Assembly: GCA_037952775.1 (NCBI GenBank)
Contig: JBANAY010000004.1
Location: forward strand, 13,950,001 to 14,014,000
Direction: 5' to 3'
Length of the DNA stretch: 64,000 bases
Source: Clonostachys chloroleuca
Taxonomy: Eukaryota > Ascomycota > Sordariomycetes > Hypocreales > Bionectriaceae
The notes beneath the pieces are model-generated. The model made no database searches. It saw only the letters and a program-made list of their open reading frames with translations, and was not told the origin of the DNA. Shown piece by piece: positions 1 to 9,277 of this stretch. Positions within the stretch are counted from its first letter, which is position 1, and each line of letters begins with the position of its first letter. The position numbers and the translations under genes are program-made.

Positions 1-181
1 CGTGTCAATTGGGCCCCTGGGTATCTAGTTCGTTTATTTCGTTCGGCTGAGAACCTGCTCGTTGATATTGATACAAGAAAAAACTGCTCGGGTAACACCA
101 GCAGCCGCTTTTAGCTTCAACGCAACAGACAATCCCACGGGGATCGACCTGGGCCTCACCCAGGACCGCCCAGAGCCCTCC

Positions 182-1380
182 ATGCGTAAACCTCTCCTGC
201 GGATACCATACACTGATATCCTCCCCCTCCCTTGATCATCCCTGCCTCGGCCAGCACACTCGCCGGCGCAGTGGCCGCTCTTCGGACCTTTTTCGCCGCC
301 CCCACACCGGAGCATCTGCCGTCACCCAAGACTGTCGTCCTGACCGGCGCCGGACTCTCCGTCGCCTCTGGGTTGGCAGACTACCGGGGGGTCAAGGGCA
401 CCTACCGCGTCAACAAGACGTATCGGCCCATCTACTATCACGAGTTTCTCAGCAGTCACGAGGCACGCAAGAGGTACTGGGCAAGAAGTTTCCTGGGCTG
501 GTCTAGTCTACACAAAGCTGCTCCCAATCTCGGGCATTTTGCAGTGAGGGACCTTGCAAGTCTGGGTCTCGTACGGAGCGTTATAACACAAAATGTGGAT
601 TCCTTCCATTCCATGGCTCATCCTCGTGTGCCCACCCTGGAGCTGCACGGTTATCTGAGGTCGACGGTATGCACCACCTGCAGGTCCGAGTTCTCCCGTG
701 ATGAGTTCCAGGCAGAGCTTGCCAGGCTAAACCCACGATGGGCGGCATTGCTTCAGGAGGCCATTGAGTCCGGCGCTTTGGACAGGGGTGAGACCGATGA
801 AGCAAGGTTCAAGGGGCTGAGGAGTAACCCGGATGGTGATGTCGACTTGCCGGACGCACCGTACACCACATTCAGATATCCCCCGTGTCCCAAGTGTTTG
901 GAGCGCCCACCCGTAGGGCCAGATGGTCTCAAACAAGTTGTTCGCGTGGATGGAGAGGGTGCCTGGAAACTGCCCAGTACGGCGGGCATCCTTAAACCCG
1001 CGGTGGTCATGTTCGGAGAAAACATCGCCAGCCATATCAAGGATAATGCCGAGAAGGCTGTCGACCAAGCCGGAAAGTTACTAGTCCTCGGAACCTCCCT
1101 TGCCACGTATTCCGCGTGGAGGATCGCCAAGAGAGCCAAGGATAGAGGGATGCCAATTGCCATAATAAACATGGGCGGAGTGAGAGGCGAGGAGCAGTTT
1201 TTCACAGACCTCGACCCCAACCAACAAGGCGATCGAGCCGTGAGGACCGGGCTGTCTACCGACGAGCTTCTCCCTCTACTGGTATCAGAGCTGAGGCAGA
1301 CCATAGCAGATAATTCACCAATTTCATCAACGGCAGGTCCTCTGGAGAATTCTGGGGTCTTCAAAGAGATGTTGTCTTAG
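182..1380 (+). CDS. SIRT4-type (class II) sirtuin, apparent 1-nt frameshift near the start
   Basis: This is a Sir2-family NAD-dependent deacylase of the mitochondrial SIRT4 class. Numbered from the TTG codon at 232, the frame shows the NAD motif GAGLSVASGLADYRG (39-53), TQNVDSFH (119-126), the catalytic His139 in ELHGYL, two zinc Cys pairs (C147/C150 and C219/C222), the class II signature RSNPDGDVDL, then KPAVVMFGEN and GTSLATYSAWR. The long open frame has no ATG before the NAD motif. An ATG at 182 starts a leader in another frame (MRKPLLRIPYTDILP) that stops at 233. One extra C in the C5 run at 223-227 would join the two frames into 400 codons, matching the usual fungal N-terminus. The stop is TAG at 1378-1380, 65 bp from the stop of the convergent neighbour. 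The family call is secure. Whether the frameshift is real is not known. Confidence 0.9.
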
Positions 1381-1445
1381 TGGAATGGGTTGTTTTGCAT
1401 GTAATTTTTGTTTATCAGCTTAGACATAGATTTCTTAGAATTCAT

Positions 1446-2158
1446 TTAGAAGAAATTGCCAAAGCCGGCACTGGGTTTACCAGTGGTGTTCGACGTGCTC
1501 GAAGGAGCCTGTTGCTCCTGTTGTTCTGCCGGCTTCGTCTTTTGTTCGGGAGTGGGTTCTTCCTTGGGCGTAGCTGACTGCTTGGATTTCTCGGATTTGG
1601 AAGCCTTCTTCGGGGCGTCTCCTCGCTCGATCGACCGTAGGACTTGAAACATAAACAGGTTAGCCTTGAGTGACTCTCTGACCTTGATGCTCCCACCTGT
1701 ATGGGCAGTGACGTACCTTCTTCCCAGTCAGCCTCCTTCTGGGCGTTCCCCGTGCCCAGAGCCGCCTCAACGTCCACGGTCTCCCCGTTCTGTATCCTCT
1801 CTACCACCCCTCTGAGTTGTGCTATCTTGATCTCGGCCGAGCGCATGTACCGCTGGAAGGAATTGCGCACGGCAATCATTTGGATCGCCATGGAGCCTAT
1901 CAGAAGGAACATGACGATGAAGAAAGTCGCCGGATTCCATTGTTTCTTGGGGCCTTTCTTGGCGGCAGCCTCGCGGTACTCCTTGCGAAGCGGCTTTGGG
2001 ACGAGGTTTCTCCAGAAGTCACGGTCGATAATGGTTGCTGGTGCCGAGCTTGCGAATCGACGGGTGCGGGCTTGGCTTCGTAGTACTGCCTGTGTGGTCG
2101 TAGGAATGTAACGCATAGCTCCTCTAGACGAGGCCCGCAGTAGTGATCGTTCCAACAT
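1446..2158 (-). CDS. Mitochondrial single-pass membrane protein, DUF5321-like
   Basis: Two exons (2158-1717 and 1642-1446) encode 212 residues. The 74-nt intron starts GTACGT and ends TTTCAAG with GCTAAC as branch point, and joins phase 1 to give DWEE-VLRS. The first in-frame ATG is at 2158; the open frame upstream begins only with TTG. The N-terminus is rich in Arg, Ser and Ala and lacks acidic residues (ending near TRRFASSAP), as in mitochondrial presequences. A conserved-looking block DRDFWRNLVPKPLRKEY is followed by one hydrophobic segment (TFFIVMFLLIGSMAIQMIAV) and a short helical stretch. The C-terminus is a Lys/Glu/Gln-rich low-complexity tail ending GFGNFF. I recognise the layout as an Ascomycete family annotated DUF5321; its function is unknown to me. 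It is divergent with separase. Confidence 0.75.
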
Positions 2159-2601
2159 CGTTTTTGTTGTTCTCTTCGTCTCTCGATTGCAACGCTTGCA
2201 CCGGTGCCATTCAGAAAATTTATTACCAATGTCCAATTAACGTTGGTTTGATTCAGGTCCAGGGTAGTTTTGGCGTGTCGTGCACGGACCATCGCCGGCA
2301 AGTTCCTGGCGGTTGCCCCAGACAACAGTGATCCGATGTTTAGCCCGGCCTATTTTGGGGCAAAGTAATTACTAACAGAAGAGCGAAACACCGCTTCTTA
2401 CCTCGGAGCTGTGTTGTGCATATTGAACATTTCAGCCATTGCAGCTGGTAGATAGCATTTTTGTAGGGCCAAGTTCTGGACCGTCTTTTTGCTTTCTATT
2501 TTTCTCATTTTTCTTTAGCGTTTCTTACTTGTCCTCTCTCCTGACAGCAGAAAAGACATGACAGTATGCTTTAGACGGAGAAGCTCCTACACATATCCAG
2601 C
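2159..2601. promoter_or_regulatory. Divergent intergenic region, DUF5321-like gene / separase
   Basis: These 443 bp lie between two divergent start codons and must hold both promoters. A pyrimidine-rich stretch with T runs lies at about 2483-2530, 70-120 bp before the separase ATG, as is common just upstream of fungal transcription starts. I see no convincing TATA box or cell-cycle element. Confidence 0.5.
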
Positions 2602-5600
2602 ATGGCTTCATTACAAGCACAGGTCGATGGCGTGAAGGCGGCCGTCGCATCACCCTCGACCTGCACACCAACCACCGTCGTGACGCTCAAGAAGCTGCTC
2701 CTTCCCGAAGCTGGCGAGCCAAGCTCCACGACGACTACCAAACAATCTACCGCCCGAGCGACCAAAGCGACCGCGAAGACGACGAAAACAAAGCTCGATG
2801 CGACCGCCGCTTCAAAGGAGGGGTTGAGTCCCAAGGACAGGACGGCGCTGGCCACACATGTAATAAATGCCACCATCAAGTCTCTCACCGAAGCTACGAA
2901 GCCCCCGCCGCCGGCCACGCCCTCTCGCCGGTCCGTCGAGACCCCCGCGGATCAGCAGTCTACCAGCCGGCCAAGGACGCTGCGGCGGTCGGTATCTGCA
3001 CCTCTCTCGCCGCTACAGCCCAGGACCCTGAACCGAGTCGCGACTTCGCCCAACATCGCCGCCAAGGCAGCCAAATCGGCAATGGCCAGCCAAGTAGCCC
3101 GGATGGGCGCGACGGTCGAGTGTTCGCGCCTCGCGTTCGCTTGCCTGCGATCCGTCAAGGGCCCGATCAAAGCCGACCAGACGGATTTCCAGATTGAGAG
3201 TGGCATGTCGTTGTTGATCACCAAGCTTGTTGCCCTGGGTTTCAGCGAGTTCGCTATCAAAGAGCTGAGGATCCTCAAGCGCAGGTTGGAAGGGCGCGCA
3301 ACCTCGGACAGCGCTTCCTCCAAGACCGAGTCTCAGACCGTATGCGACTTGCTCGATTTCCAGAAGATTGCCTCCCCGAATAGTCTCTCGATTGTTGCCG
3401 CATGCCAGATCCAAGCACTTAAGCTGATTTCCTCTGCGAAGAAGCCAGCGCATATTGAAGGTGTCGTCCCTTTCCTTCGCGAGTCGAACCCACTCTCGCC
3501 ATTGAATATTTTGCCCAAAATCGCCCAGGGAGGGGAAAGTCACGCGTCCAAGGCCGCTCGCCAAATGGCAACTCTCTGCCAGACTCTGCTCTCCATGGCG
3601 CCCAGTGTCTCAAGCAGCGAGGACGAGGTTGCACTAGAACCTCGATTGAGCGCTGCTCCCATAGTTGCTCTCGAGCTTCAGATACTAGCCTTCAAGACTC
3701 AACTTAGGTGGTGGAAGCTTGCCGGCCACAAAGGCCAAGTGGAGGAAGAGCTGTTGTCTCCATACTCGCGATGCCTCAAGTGTTTTGTTCGACGCCAGCC
3801 GGCTATTGATGCCTCTGCCTACCAGATGCTTTCGACATCCTACGACGACATCATGACTCTCATCCGATCCCAAAAGTACGAGCCCGAAACGAAAGCTGGT
3901 TCTCCCATGGCATCCGTCTATCAATCCCTCGGCGCCGCCGCCCAGGGCGCCCGACAATACGAAGTCGCTTTCCAATGGTTCAGTATTCTGCGGGATCTCG
4001 TCCGACCCGATCATGAGTCGTCAGTTTGTGTTTCTTCAGCCTCTGCTCGACTTCTCTCGGTGGCCTTGAAACGATCTCGATTAACGATTGACGAGGAGCG
4101 CCTGATTCAAGAGGTGATAGCTGGACTGAATTCGCCATTGAGCGGCACTTCTCAGGAGGTTAACGAGCTTCTGGATAGTCTCTCCCAGGCGAGGCGCTCA
4201 GTCGCAGGATTGTTGATGAAAGCCTGGAACGACTCCAATCTGGTCACAGGTTCCATGGCAAGGCTGCTCCAAGACTTCATTGTCAAGTTCCCTCGGTTCG
4301 TTGCTCGTTGGCTGGGCGCACCCCCTGGTAAAGGCAGCTCGGCGAAACAGCTACTTCAGTTCGACTCTAGACGAACAGCCGTCATGCAATCAATCAACCA
4401 GGTCTTGGACGCGACGCTGATGGTTGTTAAACGCCAAATCCAATCTGGCTCTGATGTTTGGGATTCCGTGAATGAGATCCTACATGATTGCCGTCTTCTG
4501 TTAAGCAATGCCCATGACCCTACGGTCTCCTCCTCTCAGCTCACAGCTTATTACACAAAGATTTCGACTCTTTATTTCTCTATATTTTCTCAGCATCGTA
4601 GAAAGGTTGGGCAGTCAAAAACGGATAAGAAGCGGGCATATCAGGCGCTGAATGCATCGATCGACACCATCAAGGACTGCTCCTCAGCGGATAAGGAGCA
4701 GGCCCAGTTCACTACAAAGCTGGAACTTCTCGCTGACTTCTGCAAGGCGGCGGGTAGGAATGAGGATGCAGTGAAGAGTCTCCGATCCATCTGTACACAC
4801 TTGATCGAGGACGGTGTCTTGGCTGAGGTGACGGCTGCCCTGGCCGCTCACTCTCCACGCATCGCTTGGGGCATGGCAGAGAAGTCATCGACCCTGTCCC
4901 GTGCTTTGCGATCTATTGCCAGCCTCGACGACTCTTGGAATGACTGGACCTTCTTTCTCCCCGAAGCCGAGCGCGCCACAGTCCTGGAACACCTTGTCCA
5001 TATCAGCACCGAGGTTGCGAGTCAAAACAAGCCGCTCCGGCTTCACGATCCAGGAATGGCTGCTCTACTCCGGATCTTGACTGCTGAGAGATTCCCTATT
5101 CGGCGCTTGCGTGTCCTCTTCTTACTCCTTGCTCAGCAACTTGGTAGACACGACAGTACCGATGATGTCGCTACTCTTATCGACCAAGGATTCAAACACC
5201 TGCAGAAGGATCTTGCCGAAGATGCTGGACTTGCTTCCTTTGTTCCCCATTTTCGAAACTACAATACTTCTCTCACCGCTCTTGGCAGCGCTGAGGATAA
5301 GTTCCCTGCATCTGTGTTGAAGGACTGCATCCAGGTATGGTCTAGGATGATACAGAGTTGCGAAACTCAAGACCAAGTCAAGGCTGTAATTGACGACCCT
5401 GAAGGCCTTCTCGACCATCTCCTGGCAGCAAACCACCTGGCTGGGCTGAGGGGCGAAACCGCTCTGCAGGTCTCAGTACTGGAGCTTTGCATAACCATTG
5501 CAAAGGCTTGTCGGAGCTCGAATGAGGATGACTTGATTCTGTATCATTGCTTCCTTGCGTCGCAGTATGTTTCTACTGGCCTTTTTAACAAAGCGTCCGC

Positions 5601-8600
5601 GACGCTCAACGAAGCAAAACAACTCATCAAAGAAAGACAAGATGCTGCGCCGAGGGTCATGATCGACTATTACCTCTCCCAAGCAGAATACTCGGCCGGG
5701 ATCAACCAGACTCAGCAGGCCATGGTGTGCCTTAACAAAGCAAACGATATTCACAGTGCCCCCTCTTCTTCGTGGAGTACCTTCAAAGCCCAGGCTACTC
5801 TATTGCGTTCGCAAGCTGCTCTTGCGCAGTCGGTGGTGGCTCTCCAAAAGGGTGATCTGCAGGAGGCCTTGAAATGGGGCCGGCAATCCGTGAAGACGCT
5901 CTCATCAGAATGGAACTATCTTGATGGTCCCTCTATGAGTGCCAGCGCGCAGCCCGAGCCGAGTCTGGCGGAAAGCGTTCTCGGGAAGGCCAGTGCAAAA
6001 CCACCTTCGCCTGCTGTTTTCGGTACCCGGCTGTGGGTTCTTGCTGCGCCGCTCATGAAGAGCCTCCTGCAAATATCCTCGGTTTATTCGCACATTGGGA
6101 TGTTCCAGGAGACCATCTATTTTGCGGAAACTGCTCTCCGTGTTGCCGACGCGACCCGATCGTCCATGTACGAGGCTGAGATCAAGTCCTGGATCGCATC
6201 GCAATATGCCAGAGCAGGGAACCTAGAGAAGGCTCTGCCATACCTCCAGGGAACGATTGATTGTGTTCCCAACGATGCCTCTGCTACCCGAGCACGGCTT
6301 GCCAGACAGCTTGGCATCGCCTTTCAGCAGATGGGCGAGGAGGAGCAGTCTTTGGAGTATATGAAAATGGCGGAAGAGACAGTGCACAGCTTAGCTCGTC
6401 TTGGCGAGACACCGGCAGAGGAGAACAATACATCGACTTCCGTGGCTACCAAGGGACGAGGCGGAGTTGCCGCGACAAAGCGCTCAGCGGCAGCAAAGAC
6501 CACCAGAGCCAGAGCTGCAACGACAACCACCCGCGCTACAAAGCGAGCTCCCGCAACCAAGTCAAAGGCGGCCCCTGCCCAGGACATGGCCCCAAGGGTC
6601 CCTACCGACGTATATCAAGCGTCTCTACTGGCTTCTATCATCCTGGCACGAGCCGTGGGCTCCCTCCAACAGCAAGACTGGGCTTCTGTGGCAGCCGCGC
6701 TCGAATCAGTGAGGGAACTACCTAAGCTCTCTGAGTCCTCCTTTATGGAACAACTTATTCTTGCTAGCCAACATATTGGGATGAGCATGGAGAAGATGAT
6801 CCAGGATCCAGTCTTTTCCGTGATGCAGGACTCGACTATTTCATTTCCAGCCGTTGTGCAAGGAGCCACAGACAAGGCTTCAGGCGACAAATGCCAGTCT
6901 CCTCCACGAAAAGGCCGGGCTGCTTTGACCAATAGTAGGGCTTCTAAGGAGCTAGGAACACCGGCATTTGCTGAGGCGTTGAAGCAGGCACAGGAAGTCT
7001 TGCTCGATGCCCAGGAAGTAGCCTTCTCGTGTGGTGACAACGGCATGCTGCACAGAATCTCCAGCCTGTTGCAAGGAACAGTCATTTCCCTCACCGCAGC
7101 ATCATCCCCCAAGATCAAGGCCATGATCCGGTCAGATCTCACAACCGTGGCCGTGGAATTGGCCCGAAATGCAGCCTGGAAGCGAGAACAGTTGACCTTA
7201 CAGGTTGCTCCGTCGACTACCGATGCAGCCCAGACCTTGGAGAGGGAAGACTCACCTTCCCTTGCCACGAAGATGGAGAATCTGAGCCTCACGGCTGATA
7301 TGGCCAGTTTCCAAAACGAGTTCATTGAAATGGTCCCTGAAAATTGGAGCGTTATCTCCATGTCCTTGAGCGAGGACCAACATGATCTTTGTATTACCAA
7401 ATTTCAGGCCGGTCACAGCCCGTTCATATTGCGTCTTCCTCTGGAGAGAGCCAACTCGCGAGATGCCGACTCGGAGATTTTCAACTTCTTTCACGGCCGC
7501 CAGGAACTCCTCGAAATTATCAAGATGGCCAATGAGACCAGCCATTCCTCACGAGATCTCACCACCAAGGCCGCGAGGAATGCTTGGTGGGCTGAGCGAG
7601 AAGCGCTTGATGGAAGACTGAAAGAGCTTCTAATGGCCGTGGAGACTACTTGGTTGGGAGGCTTCAAGGGTATTTTTTCGCAGCACAAGAGACAGTCTGA
7701 CCTTCTGGCTCGATTTCAAAAGACGTTCCAGCAGATCCTTGGCAGGACACTTCCATCCAGGACCAAGGCGCGGGGCAAGAGGACGACGGCCAAGGCTCCC
7801 CCTGCCATTACGCTGGACCCGCGAATCCTGGACCTCTTTGTTGGGCTAGGAGACCCAAGTGAGCCCGACTGCGACTTCGACGAAGCTCTCAATGATCTGC
7901 TCTACTTTGTGATAGATATCTTACAGTTCCACGGAGAGAGGAATGCCTACGATGAAATCGACTTTGATGCCATGGTCGTGGACATGTACGATGCTCTACG
8001 AGGATACTACCAGGCTACGGAGGGTGACGGCAGGCGTGAGGAAGATGCCCACACTGTGCTGGTCCTGGATAAGGCGCTCCATGCGTTCCCCTGGGAGTCT
8101 CTTCCATGCATGGACGGTCTCGCGGTCTCCCGAGTACCATCGTTGGCATGCTTGCAGCGGCTATTGAAGGAGGCAAAGGTGCCAAAGACGATGGCACAGC
8201 AGTCCAAGGGCCACTACGTCTCGACTGAGAACGGCACATATATGCTCAACCCATCCTCGGACTTGAAGAATACCCAGAGCTATTTCCAAAAGTCCTTCGG
8301 CGAGCTCTCGTCCTGGAAGAGCATCGTCAACAGGGCGCCCAAGGAAGAAGAGTTTGAGAGTGCGCTCTCGGCCTCGGATGTCCTGCTGTACTTCGGACAC
8401 GGAGGCGGTGCCCAGTATATCCGTGGCAAGACCATCCGCCGCCTCGAGAAGTGCCGCCCCGCCACGTTCCTTATGGGATGCAGCTCGGCCGCGTTGACGG
8501 ATGCGGGAGAGTTTGAGTGCTACGGCCCCGTGTGGAATTACCTCGTCGCCGGGTGCCCTGCCGTCGTCGGCACTCTCTGGGACGTCACGGACAGGGACAT

Positions 8601-8862
8601 TGATCGGTTCGCCGGGCGCGCCTTTGAGGAATGGGGCCTGTTTAGCAAGGGGACGTTCAAGGAGGCTGACAAGGGGAAGGGCGTTGCCAAGGGTTCGGCA
8701 AAGATGGATGAAGAGGCCGGGACGCTCGTGTCTGGGGCGTCTCTCTCTGAGGCGGTGGCGCGCGCGCGGGATGCCTGCCGAATGAGGTATCTCAACGCGG
8801 CGGCGGTGGTGATGTACGGAATCCCTGTATATATTGAGAGGGAGGTGGAGGAGTGTGCGTAA
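2602..8862 (+). CDS. Separase (Esp1/Cut1/BimB), cysteine protease of sister-chromatid separation
   Basis: One uninterrupted frame of 2,086 codons runs from ATG 2602 to TAA 8862. Separase cleaves the cohesin kleisin Scc1/Rad21 at anaphase onset once securin has been destroyed. The C-terminal peptidase C50 domain (roughly residues 1700-2080) is clear: ALHAFPWESLP, then YFGHGGGAQYI with catalytic His1933, then FLMGCSSAAL with catalytic Cys1960, then a closing GTLWDVTDRDIDRF segment. The first 150 residues are Ala/Thr/Lys-rich and likely disordered. Residues about 180-1300 form a long alpha-helical repeat region as in other separases. A second Lys/Ala/Thr-rich linker lies near residues 1280-1330. 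The length is normal for filamentous fungi. The lack of introns in 6.2 kb is notable but not alarming. Start choice: first ATG, and the frame closes just upstream. Confidence 0.97.
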   Translation: MASLQAQVDGVKAAVASPSTCTPTTVVTLKKLLLPEAGEPSSTTTTKQSTARATKATAKTTKTKLDATAASKEGLSPKDRTALATHVINATIKSLTEATKPPPPATPSRRSVETPADQQSTSRPRTLRRSVSAPLSPLQPRTLNRVATSPNIAAKAAKSAMASQVARMGATVECSRLAFACLRSVKGPIKADQTDFQIESGMSLLITKLVALGFSEFAIKELRILKRRLEGRATSDSASSKTESQTVCDLLDFQKIASPNSLSIVAACQIQALKLISSAKKPAHIEGVVPFLRESNPLSPLNILPKIAQGGESHASKAARQMATLCQTLLSMAPSVSSSEDEVALEPRLSAAPIVALELQILAFKTQLRWWKLAGHKGQVEEELLSPYSRCLKCFVRRQPAIDASAYQMLSTSYDDIMTLIRSQKYEPETKAGSPMASVYQSLGAAAQGARQYEVAFQWFSILRDLVRPDHESSVCVSSASARLLSVALKRSRLTIDEERLIQEVIAGLNSPLSGTSQEVNELLDSLSQARRSVAGLLMKAWNDSNLVTGSMARLLQDFIVKFPRFVARWLGAPPGKGSSAKQLLQFDSRRTAVMQSINQVLDATLMVVKRQIQSGSDVWDSVNEILHDCRLLLSNAHDPTVSSSQLTAYYTKISTLYFSIFSQHRRKVGQSKTDKKRAYQALNASIDTIKDCSSADKEQAQFTTKLELLADFCKAAGRNEDAVKSLRSICTHLIEDGVLAEVTAALAAHSPRIAWGMAEKSSTLSRALRSIASLDDSWNDWTFFLPEAERATVLEHLVHISTEVASQNKPLRLHDPGMAALLRILTAERFPIRRLRVLFLLLAQQLGRHDSTDDVATLIDQGFKHLQKDLAEDAGLASFVPHFRNYNTSLTALGSAEDKFPASVLKDCIQVWSRMIQSCETQDQVKAVIDDPEGLLDHLLAANHLAGLRGETALQVSVLELCITIAKACRSSNEDDLILYHCFLASQYVSTGLFNKASATLNEAKQLIKERQDAAPRVMIDYYLSQAEYSAGINQTQQAMVCLNKANDIHSAPSSSWSTFKAQATLLRSQAALAQSVVALQKGDLQEALKWGRQSVKTLSSEWNYLDGPSMSASAQPEPSLAESVLGKASAKPPSPAVFGTRLWVLAAPLMKSLLQISSVYSHIGMFQETIYFAETALRVADATRSSMYEAEIKSWIASQYARAGNLEKALPYLQGTIDCVPNDASATRARLARQLGIAFQQMGEEEQSLEYMKMAEETVHSLARLGETPAEENNTSTSVATKGRGGVAATKRSAAAKTTRARAATTTTRATKRAPATKSKAAPAQDMAPRVPTDVYQASLLASIILARAVGSLQQQDWASVAAALESVRELPKLSESSFMEQLILASQHIGMSMEKMIQDPVFSVMQDSTISFPAVVQGATDKASGDKCQSPPRKGRAALTNSRASKELGTPAFAEALKQAQEVLLDAQEVAFSCGDNGMLHRISSLLQGTVISLTAASSPKIKAMIRSDLTTVAVELARNAAWKREQLTLQVAPSTTDAAQTLEREDSPSLATKMENLSLTADMASFQNEFIEMVPENWSVISMSLSEDQHDLCITKFQAGHSPFILRLPLERANSRDADSEIFNFFHGRQELLEIIKMANETSHSSRDLTTKAARNAWWAEREALDGRLKELLMAVETTWLGGFKGIFSQHKRQSDLLARFQKTFQQILGRTLPSRTKARGKRTTAKAPPAITLDPRILDLFVGLGDPSEPDCDFDEALNDLLYFVIDILQFHGERNAYDEIDFDAMVVDMYDALRGYYQATEGDGRREEDAHTVLVLDKALHAFPWESLPCMDGLAVSRVPSLACLQRLLKEAKVPKTMAQQSKGHYVSTENGTYMLNPSSDLKNTQSYFQKSFGELSSWKSIVNRAPKEEEFESALSASDVLLYFGHGGGAQYIRGKTIRRLEKCRPATFLMGCSSAALTDAGEFECYGPVWNYLVAGCPAVVGTLWDVTDRDIDRFAGRAFEEWGLFSKGTFKEADKGKGVAKGSAKMDEEAGTLVSGASLSEAVARARDACRMRYLNAAAVVMYGIPVYIEREVEECA

Positions 8863-9277
8863 AGATACCAGGTTGCTTTTCTTTTTTAATTATCCTTCCC
8901 ACGAATGGAACGAAGAGTACGCGCATGGCGAGTGGCGTTGGCTATTCATCCTTTGGCATAACGTGTTATTTCTTGTTTATTGGGGGCTTTAGACTTTATA
9001 ATGTTTGATGATAGAACAGATAATGTTACTCCTTTTATAATATAATACATTCTAGAACTAATCGGTTACGGAGTGGGCTGGCTAATATGCAACTCTCTCA
9101 TCGTCAGTTGAAAGGAATTAGGGGTTACATGAGAGCGAATTTGATGACAGTCCGAAAGAGCCCGTGTAATTAACTCGCTCTGTAAAGAACCTGGTGTATT
9201 GAATGTATATGGTATCTGCAAATCCTCACTATCAAGACAAGTTTCCAGTTTTCCCCCCCTTTTCCTTTTTTGCTCCT
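8863..9277. other. Intergenic, convergent 3' ends of separase and Kri1
   Basis: These 415 bp separate two stop codons. The DNA is AT-richer than its flanks (for example TTTTATAATATAATACATTC near 9033-9052), as expected for 3' UTRs and polyadenylation signals of both genes. No ORF or RNA gene is supported. Confidence 0.6.

Noticed and set aside
232..234. TTG at 232 as the sirtuin start
   Set aside because: Fungal nuclear genes start at ATG. The ATG at 182 with a family-like leader and one missing C explains the data better.
753..1364. 203-codon minus-strand ORF antisense to the sirtuin
   Set aside because: It lies fully opposite a gene with clear catalytic motifs, has no conserved features and starts and ends at random. 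It is a shadow of the codon bias of the real gene.
1643..1716. Treating the two minus-strand ORFs at 1.4-2.2 kb as separate genes
   Set aside because: A GTACGT donor, GCTAAC branch point and CAAG acceptor join them in phase to one protein.
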